5,834 nt of DNA, taken from NCBI GenBank assembly GCA_002479215.1, contig DLME01000227.1, forward strand, positions 1 to 5,834, in the 5' to 3' direction. Shown piece by piece: positions 1 to 5,778 of the stretch (within the stretch, counting starts at the first letter, position 1; each line of letters starts with the position of its first letter). This DNA is from Syntrophaceae bacterium UBA7544 (GTDB taxonomy: Bacteria; Desulfobacterota; Syntrophia; Syntrophales; Smithellaceae). The position numbers were made by a program, and so were the translations under genes. A model generated the notes under the pieces. The model ran no database searches. It saw only the letters and a list, made by a program, of their open reading frames with translations, and was not told the origin of the DNA.

Positions 1-223
1 GTTATGCGACTTGCTCATTGTTATTGGTTCTTCATTAGTTGTTTATCCAGCTGCTTATATGCCGCTTTACGCCAAACAAGCCGGCGCCAGCATCGTTATT
101 ATCAACATCGGGGATACAGAACAAAATGATATCGCCGATGTATTTATAAACGCGCCGGCGGGAGAAACAATGACCAAGATAATGACCAAATTGAAAGAAA
201 TTATGAAACATAAGCTTTCCTAA
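1..223 (+). CDS. Sir2-family NAD-dependent protein deacylase, C-terminal fragment (5' end outside window)
   Basis: Sirtuins remove acetyl or other acyl groups from lysine using NAD, releasing nicotinamide and O-acyl-ADP-ribose in the cytoplasm. The reading frame is open from base 2 to the stop at 221-223 and gives about 73 residues. It begins with a CDLLIVIGSSLVVYPAA stretch, the Rossmann-fold strand and NAD-binding loop that follows the zinc module in sirtuins (usually GTSL, here GSSL). It continues with a VIINIGDTEQND segment, the second NAD-contacting strand (family form INxxxT), then ADVFINAPAGE, the usual sirtuin end. The catalytic His, the GAGxS motif and the zinc cysteines would lie upstream, out of view, so activity cannot be judged. 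The apparent start at base 11 is only an internal codon. It leads a + strand gene string, 27 bp before the NRDE gene. Bacterial members are often called cobB; I leave the symbol blank because most of the gene is missing. Confidence 0.87.
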   Translation, partial: LCDLLIVIGSSLVVYPAAYMPLYAKQAGASIVIINIGDTEQNDIADVFINAPAGETMTKIMTKLKEIMKHKLS

Positions 224-250
224 AATATTCCGGCTCATTTGAGAGAATTG

Positions 251-1093
251 ATGTGTTTGATAGTTTTCGCTTACAATGCTCATCCCTCATACCATCTGAT
301 TATGGCGGCTAATCGCGATGAATTTTACGAGCGGCCGTCGTCTCCCGCTGATTTTTGGGAAGACGCACCGCAGATTCTGGGCGGGAGGGATTTAAGAGAA
401 GGAGGCACGTGGTTGGGCATTACCAGGGAAGGAAAATTTGCCGCAATCACCAATTACCGCGACCCGGCCGCGTTTAAGATTAATGCTCAATCGCGCGGCA
501 AGCTTGTGCGTGATTTTCTTTGCGGCGATCAAAGCGTCGATAAATACGTGGAAAATATTTCCCAACAGTCCGATAAATATAATGGTTATAATTTAATTTT
601 AGGGGATAATGACAAACTCTATGTCTTTTCCAACCGCGGAAAAAAACAAAAGCTTGGCGCCGGAATTTACGGACTTAGCAATCATCTTCTGGATACTTCC
701 TGGCCTAAAGTTCGTAAAGCCAAGAAGGAGTTAAAAAAAGCCTTGAATGAAAAAGGCGTCGCCTTGGAAGATGCTTTATTTGCCATTCTCTCGAGCAGAC
801 ATGTTGCGCCCAACGATAAACTTCCCGCCACCGGGGTCGGCAGGGAATGGGAAAGACTTTTATCGCCTATCTTTATAAAAAGCCCCAATTACGGCACCCG
901 TTCCTCGACGATTTTACTTTTGGGAAAAAATAAGCGTGTTAAGTTTGTGGAAAAAGTTTTTGATGAAAAATCTGAACTGTGGCTCACCAGCCGATTTTCT
1001 TTTATCATAGAGAAAGAAAAATTAAATGGAACAGGAATCGGACAGAGCCTATCCCCAGACGCCGCGAGTAGGCGTGGGAGCGATAACCGTTAA
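251..1093 (+). CDS. NRDE/TANGO2-family protein (predicted Ntn-hydrolase-like)
   Basis: This is a 280-residue protein of the NRDE family (Pfam Tango2/DUF833). Family motifs are in order: Met-Cys at 1-2 (MCLIVFAY), the name-giving ANRDEFYERP at 19-29, GGRDLREGGTWLG at 44-56, TNYRDP at 67-72, then GLSNHLLDTSWPKV and YGTRSSTILLL further on. Members resemble N-terminal-nucleophile hydrolases, with Cys2 as the presumed nucleophile, but the bacterial reaction is not established. Human TANGO2 is linked to lipid, acyl-CoA or heme handling. I chose the ATG at 251 over the in-frame TTG at 239 because the family starts with Met-Cys; a purine-rich GAGAGAA lies at 241-247. The conserved part ends near residue 255. 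The last 23 residues (after EKEKL) are low in family character and are encoded over the start of the Nudix gene, a 68 bp overlap. One A fewer in the A-run at 1017-1021 would end the protein at a TAA at 1023-1025, so the true C-terminus is uncertain. Confidence 0.87.
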   Translation: MCLIVFAYNAHPSYHLIMAANRDEFYERPSSPADFWEDAPQILGGRDLREGGTWLGITREGKFAAITNYRDPAAFKINAQSRGKLVRDFLCGDQSVDKYVENISQQSDKYNGYNLILGDNDKLYVFSNRGKKQKLGAGIYGLSNHLLDTSWPKVRKAKKELKKALNEKGVALEDALFAILSSRHVAPNDKLPATGVGREWERLLSPIFIKSPNYGTRSSTILLLGKNKRVKFVEKVFDEKSELWLTSRFSFIIEKEKLNGTGIGQSLSPDAASRRGSDNR

Positions 1094-1463
1094 AGACAGA
1101 AAAGTTTTATTAGTGAAACGCGGGATAGAACCAAGCAAAGGGCTGTGGGCGATTCCGGGCGGAATGCTTAAACTCGGTGAGACCCTGCAAGAATGCGCTG
1201 CCCGCGAAATTTTGGAAGAAACCGGCATCAGAATCAAAGTCGGCGATTGCGTATATGTATTTGATTTCCTCGAGCGCGACGGCGAGCGAAAAATTAAATT
1301 TCATTTTGTAGTCGTTGATTTCGCGGCTGATTATATTTCCGGTGAGCCGAGAGGAGCGGATGACGCCCTCGATGCCCGCTGGCTTTCTCCCGAAGAACTA
1401 AATAGATTACCGGTGGCAAAAAATACGCTTAAGGCTTTACGTTCGATCGGTTTTTTACCTTAG
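1026..1463 (+). CDS. Nudix hydrolase (possible ADP-ribose-type pyrophosphatase)
   Basis: Nudix enzymes split nucleoside diphosphates linked to another group, using Mg2+ held by the glutamates of the Nudix box. This 145-residue protein carries a complete box at residues 46-68: G46, E52, R60-E61, E64-E65 and G67, matching GX5EX7REUXEEXGU with no missing residue. It is preceded by the strand VGVGAITVKDRKVLLVKRG and the WAIPGG lead-in at 41-46, and followed by a typical C-terminal DARWLSPEELNRLP segment. The size is normal for a single-domain enzyme. The general look is that of small ADP-ribose pyrophosphatase or MutT-like proteins, but the substrate cannot be read from the box alone. The ATG at 1026 is the natural start, with the core strand beginning near residue 14. 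It lies inside the NRDE reading frame, which suggests translational coupling. The position beside a sirtuin makes (O-acetyl-)ADP-ribose an attractive candidate substrate, as an inference only. Confidence 0.92.
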   Translation: MEQESDRAYPQTPRVGVGAITVKDRKVLLVKRGIEPSKGLWAIPGGMLKLGETLQECAAREILEETGIRIKVGDCVYVFDFLERDGERKIKFHFVVVDFAADYISGEPRGADDALDARWLSPEELNRLPVAKNTLKALRSIGFLP

Positions 1464-1492
1464 TATAGTTGCGGTGCATACCGTGCCTGATG

Positions 1493-1500
1493 AAAGGAGG
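1493..1500 (+). promoter_or_regulatory. Strong Shine-Dalgarno sequence of the HDAC-family gene
   Basis: AAAGGAGG sits 5 bases before the ATG at 1506, a near-perfect match to the 16S rRNA 3' end. It fixes the start of the deacetylase gene. It is clearly stronger than the sites seen before the NRDE and Nudix genes, so this last gene of the string may be translated independently and at a higher rate. Confidence 0.85.
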
Positions 1501-1505
1501 ATTAA

Positions 1506-2252
1506 ATGAAAGTTATTTACCATGAAGATTACAATGAAGTTTATACATCGGATCCTGCTTCCGCCGCCGGAAGAATTCAAGCCATTAAAATAGCACTGCG
1601 CGGCAAAGTAACTTTTGTCACACCGGTTACTGCAACAAAAGAAGATATTCTCAAAGTACACACTCCCGATCACGTAAGGTCGGTCGAACGTGAGGGTGTA
1701 TACGAAATTGCGGCACTCGCCGCCGGAGGTGCGATTAAAGCGGCACAAATCGGCTTGAAGGAACCTTGCTTTGCCGTAATTCGCCCGCCCGGCCATCACG
1801 CTTCTGCCGGAAGCGCCTGGGGCTTTTGTTATTTTAACAACATGGCCATCGCGCTGGATAAATTGAAGCGCGAAGGCAAAATTAAGAAAGCTTTCCTTCT
1901 GGATTTCGATCTGCATTTTGGTGATGGAAATGTGAATATCCTGGGCGGCAAGGGATATGTGACGATACTTAATCCCACAGGGCAAGACCGCCATGATTAT
2001 TTAAAAAGCGTGGAAACGAGTCTCGCCCAAACTGATGCTGACATGATCGCGGTATCTGCCGGTTTTGATTATCATGAAGCCGACTGGGGCGGCCTTTTGA
2101 AAACAGAGGACTACAAATATATGGGCAATTTGGTACTGGATTGCGCCCGCCGCAACAAAGGCGGCTGTTTCGGCATTTTGGAAGGCGGTTACAACCATGC
2201 TGTCCTGGGCAAAAATGTCCTGGCGTTTATTGAAGGATTAGAAGAAAAATAG
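1506..2252 (+). CDS. Compact histone-deacetylase-family zinc amidohydrolase
   Basis: This belongs to the arginase/deacetylase superfamily: zinc enzymes that hydrolyse the amide of acetyl-lysine, acetylpolyamines or related compounds. Active-site elements are all visible: RPPGHHA with the His pair at 97-98; WGFCYFNN at 105-112; DFDLHFGDG at 133-141 giving zinc ligands D135 and H137; SAGFDYHEAD at 184-193 giving ligand D188; and LEGGYN at 225-230 with the transition-state Tyr229. Two things are unusual. The protein has only 248 residues, against roughly 300-375 for most relatives, and just about 43 residues separate HFGDG from SAGFD, so the long loop region that helps shape the substrate pocket is cut short. 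Phe138 also replaces the second His of the common HHG. The N-terminus reads VYTSDPASAAGRIQAI where many relatives have a HPERP-type motif. The frame is intact with a strong ribosome binding site, so it is likely a functional compact subtype rather than a pseudogene. The true substrate is unknown. Confidence 0.9.
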   Translation: MKVIYHEDYNEVYTSDPASAAGRIQAIKIALRGKVTFVTPVTATKEDILKVHTPDHVRSVEREGVYEIAALAAGGAIKAAQIGLKEPCFAVIRPPGHHASAGSAWGFCYFNNMAIALDKLKREGKIKKAFLLDFDLHFGDGNVNILGGKGYVTILNPTGQDRHDYLKSVETSLAQTDADMIAVSAGFDYHEADWGGLLKTEDYKYMGNLVLDCARRNKGGCFGILEGGYNHAVLGKNVLAFIEGLEEK

Positions 2253-2285
2253 ATGGTGAGGCTTCCATAAGAAATAACAATATAG

Positions 2286-3068
2286 TTAAAACAATCCTGT
2301 GGCCATGCCAATTCCGACGACGATCAGCATCACTCCCACAATGATTTGTACCGCCTGCAGAGTTACCTTCTTCATCAGGCGGGCGCCGACGAAAGAACCC
2401 GCAAAAGTCGCGATGAGGGCCGCCAAAATAATACCGCTCATCGATTCAACCTGGGAAATTTTCATTGTGTAAAAGCTCAATCCATAGATAAGCAATCTGG
2501 ATACATCCACAATAACTGCCGATACCGTGCCAGTGCCGATAAAAGCTTCCTTTTCCAATCCGGCTTTAATCAAGAAAGCGGATCTCAGTGCTCCCTGAAT
2601 ACCGGATAGCCCGCCAAAAAATCCCGAAAGTAACCCGCCGACAGGCAAGTATTTCCGGTCAAAAGCCACATTGCTGAGACATGGCAAAAGGTCCAGGCAG
2701 GCAAAAACGATTATAAGCACTCCGACAATTAGCTTAATTAGATAGATTTCATGTTTCTGCCCGCCAATCCGGTAAAATGTTAAAGGCGGCAGTCCGGCGA
2801 ATAAGTTCAACAATGTTGCTCCGATCATGGCCGCTATTGCCGCGGGCAGAGCGAATTTAAGCACTACTCGCCAATCCGCATTTCGTCCTACTAAAATCGT
2901 TTTAAAAATATTGTTGGCGAGATGAACCACGGCAGTAGCAGCTATGGCTAAAGGCAATGGGAAAAACAGCGCATAGGCGGGCATAAGCAGCGTTCCCAAA
3001 CCGAACCCGGAAAACAGAGTCAAAGCCGATACCAGCAAAGCCACCAAACATATAACTATGTAATCCAT
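2286..3068 (-). CDS. TauE/SafE-family (DUF81) membrane transporter
   Basis: This is a 260-residue, very hydrophobic inner-membrane protein of the TauE/SafE family, whose studied members export sulfite or organosulfur anions; most members have no proven substrate. About eight membrane segments can be drawn, near residues 3-27, 30-52, 67-91, 108-130, 139-157, 176-197, 210-230 and 237-258. The two halves show the family's pseudo-repeat: SGFGLGTLLMP near 20-30 and SGFFGGLSGIQGALRSAFLI near 148-167, each a glycine-rich entry to a helix. The start ATG (3066-3068 on the complement) has an AGGGTGA ribosome binding site 4 bases upstream (3073-3079). It lies 114 bp downstream of the lipoprotein gene and could be co-transcribed with it through a hairpin-forming repeat. 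It ends tail-to-tail with the deacetylase gene, only 33 bp apart. A sulfite role is plausible for a sulfur-metabolising host but is not shown by anything nearby. Confidence 0.88.
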   Translation of the reverse strand: MDYIVICLVALLVSALTLFSGFGLGTLLMPAYALFFPLPLAIAATAVVHLANNIFKTILVGRNADWRVVLKFALPAAIAAMIGATLLNLFAGLPPLTFYRIGGQKHEIYLIKLIVGVLIIVFACLDLLPCLSNVAFDRKYLPVGGLLSGFFGGLSGIQGALRSAFLIKAGLEKEAFIGTGTVSAVIVDVSRLLIYGLSFYTMKISQVESMSGIILAALIATFAGSFVGARLMKKVTLQAVQIIVGVMLIVVGIGMATGLF

Positions 3069-3098
3069 TGCATCACCCTATTTTCGACTACAAGAAGG

Positions 3099-3145
3099 TC
3101 TGGATTTCCCCGGCATTCGCCGGGCAAGCTGCCCGAATGACGAAG
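3099..3145. repeat. Palindromic intergenic repeat-like element with alternative hairpins
   Basis: The stretch opens with TCTGGATTTCCCC and closes with CGAATGACGAAG, which resembles the ends of short dispersed palindromic elements (CTGGATTCCC...GAATGACG style) common between genes in many proteobacteria. Two hairpins can form and they share bases 3121-3124. The first is CCCGGC/GCCGGG (3109-3114 with 3119-3124, 4-base loop). The second is CGGGCA/TGCCCG (3121-3126 with 3130-3135, 3-base loop). A third pairing joins CATTCG at 3114-3119 with CGAATG at 3134-3139 around a GGCA/TGCC stem with a 3-base bulge. No T-run follows on either strand, so it is not a classic terminator. Only one copy is in the window, so its repeat status rests on recognition of the pattern. 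Confidence 0.5.
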
Positions 3146-3182
3146 TTGATATATATTATTGCCGGAGTAATAACGACAATCC

Positions 3183-4247
3183 TTAGTTACTTCCCAATTG
3201 CTCTTTGAGTTTGCCGCGATTTTTAATGCCTTGTTCAACCCTGTGGAGAGCAGAAGATATATCATCATCGGGCTTGCCCAGACGCTTATCGGCTTGTCTG
3301 TAAAGCGCCAACGCGGCATCAAGATCGCCGCGGCTTTCGGCACAGGCACCCAGATTATAAAGCAAGGCATAAGAATTAGGGGCGATGTTGTGTGCTTCTC
3401 CCCATAGTTCGCAGGCATTATCCATTCGACCTTTATCCGCGTATTCTAAACCGCGTTTAAGTTTTTCTCTAGCTTCCGCTGATTCGATGCCTTCTTTGGA
3501 ATCCATTAAACTGATTTCCTTGGTGACATAGTATGGGGCAATATCGCGCCGGAAATCTTTCTTGACTGCTTCCTTGGCCATTTCTAAAAGTTCATTTCCG
3601 CTTTGTGCCGGCCGCGTATCATCGCAGCCGAAAGAATTTACCGAAGCGGAAAGATCACGGGAATAAAGAATTCTTCCAGTAGTAACATCGACTAACTTGG
3701 GAGAAGCTGCAAAGTTAGCGACTCTTTTTACACATTTAGCGTTGTTCAGCTGCCACGAAATACAGGGGCCACGATATAAATTACCATTCTTATCTCTTTC
3801 TTGTTCATATTGCACACAAGTTGAACGATTTTCATAATAGGGGCTATCATCATAGCCATTTCGGGTGATAACACCGGTATAGATGCCTTGGGCACCGATA
3901 AGTTTACCGATCTTTGCCACTGTTTTCTGATCCACCATGCCGCTTAGAGAAAGCTGCATTTCGCTGATGGTCTTATCAATTAATGCACGGTCAATGAGAG
4001 TAAAATAGGGTTTATTGCCAATGCCGATGCCCGCTAAAACTCCTTCAATTTCGGCAGTGAATTCTTTACCTTCCTTGCCGCTGAAAGGCAGTACAGCTAT
4101 GGTTTTTGTCAGCGACGCCTCGTGATATGGCGCAGGCTGAAGCATATTGACTTTGATTTTTGTCGCACAACCGGAAAGCATTAATAAAATAATAAAAAAA
4201 TCAATAAAAATCTTAAAACTATTAACCAATCCGCGCACAGTACGCAT
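3183..4247 (-). CDS. Envelope lipoprotein with CsgG-like domain, cysteine-bearing insert and C-terminal TPRs
   Basis: This 354-residue protein has a lipoprotein signal: a basic start (MRTVRGLVNSFK), a hydrophobic stretch at 13-24 and the lipobox LSGC with Cys27 as the lipidated residue. Residue 28 is Ala, not Asp, so outer-membrane sorting is likely. Residues 48-130 (TIAVLPF at 49-55, FTLIDRALIDKTISEMQLSLSG at 82-103, AKIGKLIGAQGIYTGVI at 111-127) look like the CsgG/GNA1162-like periplasmic fold. SPKLVDVTTGRILYS at 182-196 resembles its later strands. Between these lies an insert with Cys144, Cys162 and Cys172, and Cys208 follows just after; disulfides are possible. Residues 258-325 hold two TPR-like helical hairpins (GLEYADKGRMDNACELWGEA and YNLGACAESRGDLDAALALYRQA). 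A role in envelope assembly or secretion is a guess from the domains; the protein is not recognised as a named one. The start is backed by a strong ribosome binding site. It lies downstream of mnmE in the same direction, with a 103 bp gap. Confidence 0.82.
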   Translation of the reverse strand: MRTVRGLVNSFKIFIDFFIILLMLSGCATKIKVNMLQPAPYHEASLTKTIAVLPFSGKEGKEFTAEIEGVLAGIGIGNKPYFTLIDRALIDKTISEMQLSLSGMVDQKTVAKIGKLIGAQGIYTGVITRNGYDDSPYYENRSTCVQYEQERDKNGNLYRGPCISWQLNNAKCVKRVANFAASPKLVDVTTGRILYSRDLSASVNSFGCDDTRPAQSGNELLEMAKEAVKKDFRRDIAPYYVTKEISLMDSKEGIESAEAREKLKRGLEYADKGRMDNACELWGEAHNIAPNSYALLYNLGACAESRGDLDAALALYRQADKRLGKPDDDISSALHRVEQGIKNRGKLKEQLGSN

Positions 4248-4252
4248 TTTCC

Positions 4253-4259
4253 CCTCCCT
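4253..4259 (-). promoter_or_regulatory. Shine-Dalgarno sequence of the lipoprotein gene
   Basis: Read on the complement, AGGGAGG lies 5 bases before the ATG at 4245-4247 within the purine run AAGGGAGGGGAAAA. This supports the chosen start, which also gives a sensible signal peptide. Confidence 0.75.
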
Positions 4260-4320
4260 TTATTATTCGTCGAGTTGAATGAACGATTTGGTTCTTTGTC
4301 TACTCTTAGAAGATTACGTT

Positions 4321-4349
4321 ATATTAGTATAAAATTATAAGAAATTCAA
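4321..4349 (-). promoter_or_regulatory. Possible sigma70-type promoter for the lipoprotein gene
   Basis: In the 103 bp gap after mnmE, the complement reads TTGAAT (4344-4349), 17 bases, then TAATAT (4321-4326). Each box matches the consensus at 4 of 6 positions and the spacing is ideal. The region is very AT-rich, so chance matches are likely. The rest of the gap (4260-4320) shows no other clear signal, and no mnmE terminator hairpin is visible. Transcription could therefore also read through from mnmE. Confidence 0.33.
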
Positions 4350-4350
4350 T

Positions 4351-5730
4351 TTACTTACCAATACAGAAGCTGGAGAATATCTTATCCAATACTTCGTCAT
4401 TAATTTTTTTACCGGTGATTTCGTCCAGATGATCTAGCGCTTCACGCAGCTCGAAAGCGGCAAATTCCGGCGACATGCCTCCGCTAATGCTGTTTTTCGC
4501 CGCCTGAATTTTTTTTTGGACATTTTCCAACGCCAGCTTATGGCGTAAATTGCTAATCATCACTTCACCGGTATTTTTCTCCATACCGTCACTCACAACA
4601 TCAACAATAGTATCTTTCAATTCTTCCAATCCCATGCCGAATTTTGCCGATATTTTAAGAATTTTTTTCCCTCGCGGAATTAAACGCTCGATTTTTTTTA
4701 TTTCCCAGGAAGGCGGCAAATCAATTTTATTGATGGCAATAAGAATATTGCCTTCTTTATTCTTATCAATAATTTTTTTATCTTCATTGGTTAAGGGTTT
4801 ACTTACGTCCAGAATAATAATCACTACATCGGCCTTGGCCAGATTTTCCCAGACCAGGTCTATTCCTTCTTTTTCGATGGCGTTTTGCGGTTTTCTAATT
4901 CCGGCAGTATCCACCAGATTTAAAGGAAAGCCGCGAATGTTGATGGTATCTGTAATCAAATCACGTGTTGTACCAGGTATATCGGTAACAATAGCCTTTT
5001 TTTTGCCAGTCAGCGCGTTGAGTAAGCTGGATTTGCCCACATTGGGTTTGCCCGTAATGACGACATTGATGCCTTCCGTGAACATTTTTGCCGTTTGACA
5101 CGATGACAAAAGTAACCGTACACGCTCGTCTGCAGAATCTATTTGCGGCGGAAATTCGGGAGTCTCGCCTACGGATACATCCTCAGAAAAATCAATCGCG
5201 ATTTCCAGTAAGGCCAGCGCATCGATCAAAAGATTTCTCAGGTTTTCCACTTCCAGACTTAAGTCTCCTTTTAACTGGGCAAGACCGATGGCGTAAGCTC
5301 TTGGAGATTTGGCGGAAACTATAGCGGCAAGTGCTTCCGCTTGCGACAAATCGAAGCGGTTGTTGAGAAAAGCGCGCTGCGAAAATTCACCAGGCTTCGC
5401 CAGACGGCAGCCCAATTCCACCAATTGTGTCAAAATGGTTTGCATGATGAGGGGACTGCCATGGGAGTTGATTTCAATAACGTCTTCTCCTGTAAAAGAG
5501 TGCGGTTGACGCATGCAAGACAGTAAAACTTCGTCGAGGATTGTTTTGCCATCGGCTGAAACTATATCGCCATGATATAGAAAATGACTCTCCCATGGAC
5601 AATTTTTTGCGGTGGGTTTGAAGATACGGCGCGCTATTTCATGAGCTTTGGGTCCGCTGACTCTAATTATTCCGACTCCTGCCGTGCCCAAAGGAGTGGC
5701 TATCGCTGCTATGGTGTCTTGGCAAAGCAC
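4351..5730 (-). CDS. mnmE: tRNA uridine-5-carboxymethylaminomethyl(34) synthesis GTPase MnmE (TrmE)
   Basis: MnmE works with MnmG to build the cmnm5 or nm5 group on the wobble uridine of several tRNAs, using a folate one-carbon unit and K+-dependent GTP hydrolysis. All 459 residues appear intact. The N-terminal folate-binding domain starts DTIAAIATPLGTAGVGIIRVSG (5-26) and includes SFTGEDVIEINSHG (78-91). The helical domain contains RAFLNNRFDLSQAEAL (119-134). The inserted G domain has G1 GKPNVGKS (227-234), the K-loop and switch I TDIPGTTRD (249-257), G3 DTAG (274-277) and G4 NKID (334-337). The protein ends in CIGK with the conserved Cys456. The length is normal for the family. The start is GTG at 5728-5730, the only usual start codon after the in-frame stop at 5779-5781. 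It matches the family N-terminus, but the only ribosome-binding-like AAGGGG is 12 bases away, so initiation may be weak or coupled to the upstream gene. Confidence 0.97.
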   Translation of the reverse strand: MLCQDTIAAIATPLGTAGVGIIRVSGPKAHEIARRIFKPTAKNCPWESHFLYHGDIVSADGKTILDEVLLSCMRQPHSFTGEDVIEINSHGSPLIMQTILTQLVELGCRLAKPGEFSQRAFLNNRFDLSQAEALAAIVSAKSPRAYAIGLAQLKGDLSLEVENLRNLLIDALALLEIAIDFSEDVSVGETPEFPPQIDSADERVRLLLSSCQTAKMFTEGINVVITGKPNVGKSSLLNALTGKKKAIVTDIPGTTRDLITDTINIRGFPLNLVDTAGIRKPQNAIEKEGIDLVWENLAKADVVIIILDVSKPLTNEDKKIIDKNKEGNILIAINKIDLPPSWEIKKIERLIPRGKKILKISAKFGMGLEELKDTIVDVVSDGMEKNTGEVMISNLRHKLALENVQKKIQAAKNSISGGMSPEFAAFELREALDHLDEITGKKINDEVLDKIFSSFCIGK

Positions 5731-5778
5731 AGTAGAGAAATGCCCCTTTACACGATGATCGGCAAATCGACCAGAAAT

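Noticed and set aside
239..250. TTG at 239 as the NRDE start
   Set aside because: The family begins with Met-Cys, given exactly by the ATG at 251; using TTG would bury the presumed nucleophile Cys at position 6.
1471..1484. Small hairpin CGGT-GCAT-ACCG between the Nudix and deacetylase genes
   Set aside because: The stem is only 4-5 bp and is not followed by a T-run, so it is not supported as a terminator or regulatory structure.
1455..1994. 179-residue open frame on the - strand across the Nudix end and the deacetylase
   Set aside because: It is antisense to a gene with clear catalytic motifs, has no recognisable domain, and is best seen as a shadow of the + strand coding pattern.
3056..3418. 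120-residue - strand open frame overlapping the lipoprotein end and the transporter start
   Set aside because: It is a different frame over the TPR-coding region, crosses the palindromic repeat, and has no domain character.
4509..4517. Run of nine T (A9 on the coding strand) inside mnmE as a possible programmed slippage site
   Set aside because: The mnmE frame is intact through the run and the product is normal length. The A-rich stretch is explained by lysine codons in an AT-leaning gene.
4550..5098. 182-residue hydrophobic open frame on the + strand
   Set aside because: It is the antisense of the mnmE G domain, and its Ile/Ser/Phe-rich composition is what the reverse of such coding sequence gives.
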